Origin: Arthrobacter endolithicus
Lineage (GTDB): Bacteria; Actinomycetota; Actinomycetes; Actinomycetales; Micrococcaceae
Reading direction: 5' to 3'
DNA: 64,000 bases
NCBI RefSeq assembly: GCF_026627425.1
Contig: NZ_JAPNLH010000017.1
Location: 1 to 64,000 of the forward strand
Part shown: piece after piece, positions 59,518-64,000 of the stretch
How positions within the stretch are numbered: position 1 is the stretch's first letter
Layout: each line of letters begins with the position of its first letter
Made by a program: the position numbers and the translations under genes
The notes under the pieces: generated by a model
The model's database searches: none
What the model saw: only the letters and a program-made list of their open reading frames with translations
What the model was told of the DNA's origin: nothing

Positions 59518-61287
59518 CTAGGCGTCCCACGGCCTGGCGAGGCGGGCCGAGCACTCCAACATGAGCGCGTGGACAAAGGCCTGCGGCAGGTTTCCGCGCA
59601 GTTGGCGCTGGCTGACATCGAATTCCTCGCTGTACAGTCCGGGTGGACCACAGGACGCGCGATTACGCTCAAACCAGCGGGTTGCTTCCACCTCATTGCC
59701 CTGTTGGTGCTGGGCCAGCGCCATCGTGAACCCGCAGAGCAGGAAAGCGCCTTCGGCGTCCGCGAGCGGGCCCGACCCCTGCCGGAAGCGGTAAAGGTAA
59801 CTATCCACACCGAGTTCGTCCTCAAGGGCGTGCAGCGTCGCCAAGGTTCGGGGGTCATCGGCCGCTACACCGCCCCGGATCGGCGGCAACAGCAGTGCTG
59901 AATCGTTTCTCTCGTCGTCGGGCGCCCGCTGCCAGCGACCGCTCGGATGCGTCGAGCCCGCGGCCGTCTCTGCGAGAATCGCCTCCGCCAGGGCCAGCCA
60001 TTCCCCCACCCGGGCCCGGGGCGCTCCGACGCTACTGATCGCGCGGAGCCCGGCTACGCAGATCAGCCTGCTCTCCGTCCAATTCTTGTTGTCCAGTTCC
60101 CAAATCCCGGCCTCCAGATCGTGCCAGCGGACGGCGATGGCGGCCGCGGCAGCCTCCGCCGCACGCCAGCCATCGGCGTCGAGGTGATCATGGCGACCCG
60201 CGGCGGAGAGCAGCAGCAGCGACTCGCCCAGCGCGTCCAGTTGGAACTGGGCGTTGACGTGGTTGCCGACAATGTCAGAGCCGCCGGGGTATCCGGCCAG
60301 ATTCAGCGATCTTTCGCCCGGTACCTGGCCACCTAAGCTCGTGTATGCCGGTTTCAGGTTCGGTCCGTCGGCCAGCAGCCGTTCCGCGACGAATCTGACA
60401 GCGTCATCGAGCAGTGGATGGGGCCCCGCGGCCGCAACGGCCTGCCCTGTGAAGCACTGGTCCCGGATCCACACGTAGCGATAGTCGTAGTTCCGGCCCT
60501 CTTTTGCACGCTCAGGCAGACTCATTGTTGCTGCTGCGACCATGCCTCCCCCGGTGCTCGTCAACCCGCGCAACACCGCGTAAGCGTGGCGGGCATCGCT
60601 CGGGGTTATCGTCTCTTCGAGGACGGGCACCGCATCATGCCACGCAGACTCCGTGGCCTGCCATGCCATATTCGGAACAATGAGTTCCTCCGGTAACGCC
60701 TGCTCGGCCAGTTCCAGGACAAAGTCGTGGTGCTCGCCTGCCTTAAGCTTCAGGTCCATGGTCAGGGCCGGCCCCCCGCTGCCGGCGGTCGGGCGGGCGT
60801 CGTCGGCGCCCATCCACCGCAGCCGCAGGGAGCCCGTGCGGCCCGTCCAGATCCCGTTTTCGCGGGCCAGGGAGCGGGTACCGTGGTGGCCAAAACCGGC
60901 CCGCGGGTCCAGGACCACACGGACCTTGGCGTCGTTCTCAACAGCCATCACGCGGCGCAGAACCACGGCCCGGCCTGGTTCGCCCGGGAACGCCAGTGCT
61001 TCGCGGCATTCGATGATGCCCCCTACGGTTACCCACCTGCTGCGCCAGATCAGTGTGCCTGGCTCGTAGAAGCCGCCCCAGACAAACCGGTCCCGAGGAG
61101 TTATCGCGTAGCTGCCGTGGCCGCCAATCAGGGAGGAAAATACGGCATCCGAATCCCAGCGCGGAAAACACATCCAGACGAAGTCGCCCCGCGGCCCGAG
61201 AAGAATTCCCCGCTCACCGTCAGCGATCAGCGCGTACTCCCGCAGCGCGTATGGGGGGAACTGCCAGCTTTCCTTAGTGCTCACCAT
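59518..61287 (-). CDS. Glycoside hydrolase family 15 protein
   Basis: A 589-residue GH15/glucoamylase-like enzyme. The N-terminal beta-sandwich contains YALIADGERGILLGPRGDFVWMCFPRWDSDAVFSSLIG. The (alpha/alpha)6 barrel has RNYDYRYVWIRDQCFTGQAV and ends in LYSEEFDVSQRQLRGNLPQAFVHALML, containing the acidic catalytic residues. No signal peptide, so likely cytoplasmic. Actinobacterial relatives act on trehalose or alpha-glucans; the substrate is not settled here. The start follows an AAAGACATG context at 61287. Confidence 0.93.
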   Translation of the reverse strand: MVSTKESWQFPPYALREYALIADGERGILLGPRGDFVWMCFPRWDSDAVFSSLIGGHGSYAITPRDRFVWGGFYEPGTLIWRSRWVTVGGIIECREALAFPGEPGRAVVLRRVMAVENDAKVRVVLDPRAGFGHHGTRSLARENGIWTGRTGSLRLRWMGADDARPTAGSGGPALTMDLKLKAGEHHDFVLELAEQALPEELIVPNMAWQATESAWHDAVPVLEETITPSDARHAYAVLRGLTSTGGGMVAAATMSLPERAKEGRNYDYRYVWIRDQCFTGQAVAAAGPHPLLDDAVRFVAERLLADGPNLKPAYTSLGGQVPGERSLNLAGYPGGSDIVGNHVNAQFQLDALGESLLLLSAAGRHDHLDADGWRAAEAAAAAIAVRWHDLEAGIWELDNKNWTESRLICVAGLRAISSVGAPRARVGEWLALAEAILAETAAGSTHPSGRWQRAPDDERNDSALLLPPIRGGVAADDPRTLATLHALEDELGVDSYLYRFRQGSGPLADAEGAFLLCGFTMALAQHQQGNEVEATRWFERNRASCGPPGLYSEEFDVSQRQLRGNLPQAFVHALMLECSARLARPWDA

Positions 61288-61331
61288 GTCTTTTCAGCTC
61301 GTTTCTGTTGTGTCCGGCCCGGAACATGAAT

Positions 61332-62822
61332 CTAAATGCCTGCGGCGTTGGCGTAGTACTGTTGGTCCTCGCGCCAGCCGCCCTGGCCCATCCCGGTATT
61401 CCTGTAATCTTCGACAAATTCAATAGCACACACCCACTTGACCATTTTGAATCCCAACTGGGTTTCGAGGCGGACCCGCACCGGTGCACCGTGCTCGATG
61501 GGCAGTGGTTCCCCGTTCATTTCCAGGGCAAGGATCGATTGCGGATTCCTCGCCAGGTGCACCGGGATGCTGCCGTAATAGAATCCATAACGGCCCTCGC
61601 CCTCCGTTAGGCCCTTGTCATCGAAGGCATAGAACACAATATGCTTGGCCCGTTCCTGCGGGCCAACAAGTTCAATGATGCGGGCCAGTGGCACGCCGCC
61701 CCACTGCGCAACTGCAGTCCAGCCTTGGATGCAATTGTGTTTGGTGATCTGTGACTGCTCGCCCAGCCCGCGCAAGTCTTCGAGCGACAGTGACACCGGA
61801 TGGTCCACGAGGCCTCCGATCGGCAGCCTGTAGTCCTGGAAACCTTCCTCCGCCAGCTGTTCGTAGTGCTCGCCGGTTGGCGGATAGCCATTGACCCGAA
61901 AATAGGGCGAAATGTCTTTGCTGTCGAACCGTTCCCGGGAAAGGAAGGACTTCGAGATCACCCGCTCAAAGGGGTTGACTATGACTCCCAGCATCCGTTG
62001 GGTGCGGCGCCGGTAGCGCAGCGAGAACCAGGTAATCACTACATGGAGGACCAGGATCAGGAACAATCCAGCACAGCCAATGATGATCGCTTCGACACCG
62101 TTAGCGTCCGGGTTTGCCAGCACAATGCTGGCTGCCTCCTTTGGCACGTCGTGGACCAGCACCATGAATACATGGATGACGGTGAACACAGCGAAAGCGA
62201 CGAGTCCCAGGAAGTGCAGGCTGCGGGCGCCCTGCTTTCCGTGGAAGATTTTGCCATACCACGGAAAGCGGGCAAGCACGGACGGGGACATGGCTGCGCC
62301 GGTGAGCACCTGGAACGGGGCCAGCAGGAAAATGATTATGAAGTAGGTCAGCTTCTGCGCCGGTTCAAAAGGTTCGCCGGGAATCTTTGCCGGGATCTGG
62401 AAGTGCAGATAGGTACCAACGGAGTTGATCGAGTCCGGGATGATCGACCAGTGCGTAGGAATCAGATAATGCCAATACCCGGTGGCTAAAACCAGCACAA
62501 TGTAGACCAGACCGGTGAGGATCCAAAACTGCACACTCATAAAATGCCAGTGCCTGCCCAATCCAATATTCTTCTTTCCCGGCAGGGCAATTAATGGTGT
62601 CCACGCCTCCTCCTCGTCCAAGGAGGTCCATGGCTTTCGCGAGTCAGCACCATATATCTTCTTGGAAAACCGCAGCCACTCCCGGCCCGGCGGGCAGCTG
62701 TCGTACCAGTAGAGCTTGGGGAAGGCCGACAGTACCTCCAGTCCGCTCCTGGCCAACAGCAACAAAAAAAACAGGTTTAGAAAGTGGGTGACAGCTACCC
62801 ACCACGGGAAGAATTCAGGCAT
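61332..62822 (-). CDS. Cytochrome b561-type / molybdopterin oxidoreductase fusion
   Basis: A 496-residue fusion. The N-terminal ~290 residues are a cytochrome b/ferric-reductase-like membrane domain, with six or so segments and candidate heme histidines in WHFMSVQFWILTGLVYIVL, YLIPTHW and LHFLGLVAFAVFTVIHVFMVLVH. The C-terminal ~200 residues are a sulfite-oxidase-family molybdopterin domain (VSLSLEDLRGL, KHNCIQGWTAVAQWGGVPL with Mo ligand C364, and a MVKWVCAIEFVEDY end). Fusing both gives a self-contained electron path from a cytoplasmic or membrane donor to a Mo centre. A methionine-sulfoxide-reductase-like (MsrPQ-type) or sulfite-oxidising role is possible but unproven. Confidence 0.9.
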   Translation of the reverse strand: MPEFFPWWVAVTHFLNLFFLLLLARSGLEVLSAFPKLYWYDSCPPGREWLRFSKKIYGADSRKPWTSLDEEEAWTPLIALPGKKNIGLGRHWHFMSVQFWILTGLVYIVLVLATGYWHYLIPTHWSIIPDSINSVGTYLHFQIPAKIPGEPFEPAQKLTYFIIIFLLAPFQVLTGAAMSPSVLARFPWYGKIFHGKQGARSLHFLGLVAFAVFTVIHVFMVLVHDVPKEAASIVLANPDANGVEAIIIGCAGLFLILVLHVVITWFSLRYRRRTQRMLGVIVNPFERVISKSFLSRERFDSKDISPYFRVNGYPPTGEHYEQLAEEGFQDYRLPIGGLVDHPVSLSLEDLRGLGEQSQITKHNCIQGWTAVAQWGGVPLARIIELVGPQERAKHIVFYAFDDKGLTEGEGRYGFYYGSIPVHLARNPQSILALEMNGEPLPIEHGAPVRVRLETQLGFKMVKWVCAIEFVEDYRNTGMGQGGWREDQQYYANAAGI

Positions 62823-62926
62823 GCTGGTTCCAACTTTCGCAGCTACTTACCTAGGTATCGGGCGGCATTCGCCGGCCGCCCTTCGAAACCCGTACTACTA
62901 CCGGTGCGGCCCCGGGACGGGTGAGG

Positions 62927-64000
62927 CTAGTCGTCCCCCTTATCAGGGCTCTGCGGCCGATCCTTGTCCTGGCCGATGTGGAGCTTTCCCTTGACCCGCT
63001 CGATGCCCTCGGCGAGGAGCGCCTCGGCAGAATCACGGATGACGCCGACCTCGAAAGGATCCTTCTTCAAGAGCGCTTCGCCGGTATTCTTGGCGAATTC
63101 CAGCGTGATGTGCGGTGGGAGCGGCGGCACATTCCTGGAAGTGTAGGCGTCAATGACCGTGATGCCGCGATGGGCAAAAGCGGCATCCCAAGCCGCGGCG
63201 ACTTCGTCGTCTTTCTTGACCCGGATACCTTGGAACCCGAGCAGTTCGGCCCATCCCGCATAGTCGATCGATTCGACATCCTGTGATGTCTCCCACACCG
63301 GATTCGCGTCCTCCGTGCGCATCTCCCACGACACCTGAGTCAGGTCATTGTTATGCAGGACCATAATGATCAGCTGCGGATTGTCCCAGTCGTGCAGGTA
63401 CTTCTTAATCGTGATGAGTTCGTTCAAGCCAAGCATTTGAAATGCTCCGTCACCGATGGTGCAAATGACAGACCGTTCGGGGTGCGCGAACTTCGCGGCA
63501 ACGGCGTACGGCATGGCCGCCAGCATGGATGCGAGCCGGCCGGAGAGGTCCCCCATCATGCCGCGGCGCAGACGGATATGGTGACCATACCAGTCGGCAG
63601 TGCTGCCTGCGTCCGCCGTGACAATGGCCTGTGGTGGAAGACGCTTGTTCAATTCAAGGTAGACGCGCCGCGGGTTGACGCCGTCGGGATAGTTCAGCAT
63701 CGCCTCCGCTTCCATCTCGTGCTCCCACTCGATCATCTCCTTCGCAACGTTCGCCTGCCACGAAAGATCCGTCTTCGCCTCCAGGTGCGGGATGAGGGCC
63801 TTTAGAGTCGCCTTCACATCGCCCCAGATATTCAGCTCGGTCGGGTAGCGCAGTCCCATTTGCTCCGGTTTAAGATCCACCTGGATCGCCCGTGCCTGTC
63901 CACTCGGCGGCAGGAACTGGCTGTATGGATAGTTGGTTCCGAGGAAAACAAGCGTGTCGCAGTCGTTCATCTGGTGCATGCTCGGGCGGGTGCCGAGCAG
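62927..64000 (-). CDS. Thiamine-diphosphate-dependent enzyme, C-terminal part (partial)
   Basis: The gene runs off the window end; 357 C-terminal residues are present. The central/C-terminal TPP-enzyme domains are clear: ARAIQVDLKPEQMGLRY, IVTADAGSTADWYGHHIRLRRGM, and the TPP-Mg motif GDGAFQMLGLNELITIKKY with LIIMVLHNNDLTQVSWEM. It resembles pyruvate oxidase or acetolactate-synthase-type enzymes. The start lies outside the window; an internal ATG near 63979 is not the real start. It reads in the same direction as the molybdopterin gene. Confidence 0.9.
   Translation of the reverse strand: MLGTRPSMHQMNDCDTLVFLGTNYPYSQFLPPSGQARAIQVDLKPEQMGLRYPTELNIWGDVKATLKALIPHLEAKTDLSWQANVAKEMIEWEHEMEAEAMLNYPDGVNPRRVYLELNKRLPPQAIVTADAGSTADWYGHHIRLRRGMMGDLSGRLASMLAAMPYAVAAKFAHPERSVICTIGDGAFQMLGLNELITIKKYLHDWDNPQLIIMVLHNNDLTQVSWEMRTEDANPVWETSQDVESIDYAGWAELLGFQGIRVKKDDEVAAAWDAAFAHRGITVIDAYTSRNVPPLPPHITLEFAKNTGEALLKKDPFEVGVIRDSAEALLAEGIERVKGKLHIGQDKDRPQSPDKGDD

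Overview
The window is high-GC DNA with tightly packed, often stop/start-overlapping genes and frequent GTG starts, as in a Gram-positive actinobacterium. SARP-type regulators, LuxR-type ATPase regulators, an emfourin-controlled M4 peptidase and an actinobacterial-style contractile injection locus suggest a soil actinomycete; an Arthrobacter/Micrococcaceae relative is my inference, not something shown here. No rRNA, tRNA or CRISPR array was recognised.

Positions ~250-34,820 hold one large contractile injection system (eCIS, phage-tail-like) locus. Two SARP/BTAD regulators sit at its left edge, followed by a Cys-rich coiled-coil protein with a Glu/Arg repeat tail. A divergent promoter then opens a long plus-strand operon: DUF4255 tail-terminator-like protein, carboxypeptidase-regulatory-like protein, sheath 1, tube 1, sheath 2, tube 2, LysM/Afp7-like protein with a Gly/Ala-repeat C-terminus, a 58-aa small protein, gpD-like hub, gpV-like spike and a membrane protein. 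Next is a cargo slot with two giant DUF4157 effector-like proteins in convergent orientation. The second ends in a WHH-type HNH nuclease motif. The structural operon resumes with gp25, baseplate J, a gpI-like wedge protein, the CIS tape-measure-family protein, an AAA+ ATPase, two paralogous 'GVVHG' proteins and a small terminal protein. GTCAC direct repeats with an 11-bp period lie in front of SARP2 and in the divergent promoter, which points to SARP control of the locus.

An insertion sequence with a broken transposase lies at ~34,880-36,050. Its terminal repeat pattern (two copies 36 bp apart) recurs at positions 63-120, so the eCIS locus appears to be bracketed by ends of the same IS family.

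Positions ~36,000-47,000 are a patchy region with several broken genes: a pRiA4b-ORF3-like pseudogene with two in-frame amber stops and two frameshifts, a LuxR/ATPase regulator split by one extra C in a C6 run, and a carboxymuconolactone-decarboxylase remnant. Intact genes here include a SRPBCC protein, a Gmad2-LysM protein, a protealysin-like M4 peptidase with its emfourin inhibitor, an HD-GYP/LuxR fusion and a DsrE protein.

Positions ~47,000-64,000 look like ordinary accessory metabolism: a large protein of unknown function, an AI-2E-type permease, an MFS carboxylate/sugar-acid transporter, a DUF1345-like membrane protein, a sugar-oxidation operon (membrane protein, gluconate-dehydrogenase subunit-3-like protein, GMC oxidoreductase, enolase-superfamily enzyme, aldose epimerase), an SDR oxidoreductase, a GH15 glycosidase, a cytochrome b/molybdopterin fusion oxidoreductase and a thiamine-diphosphate enzyme cut by the window end.
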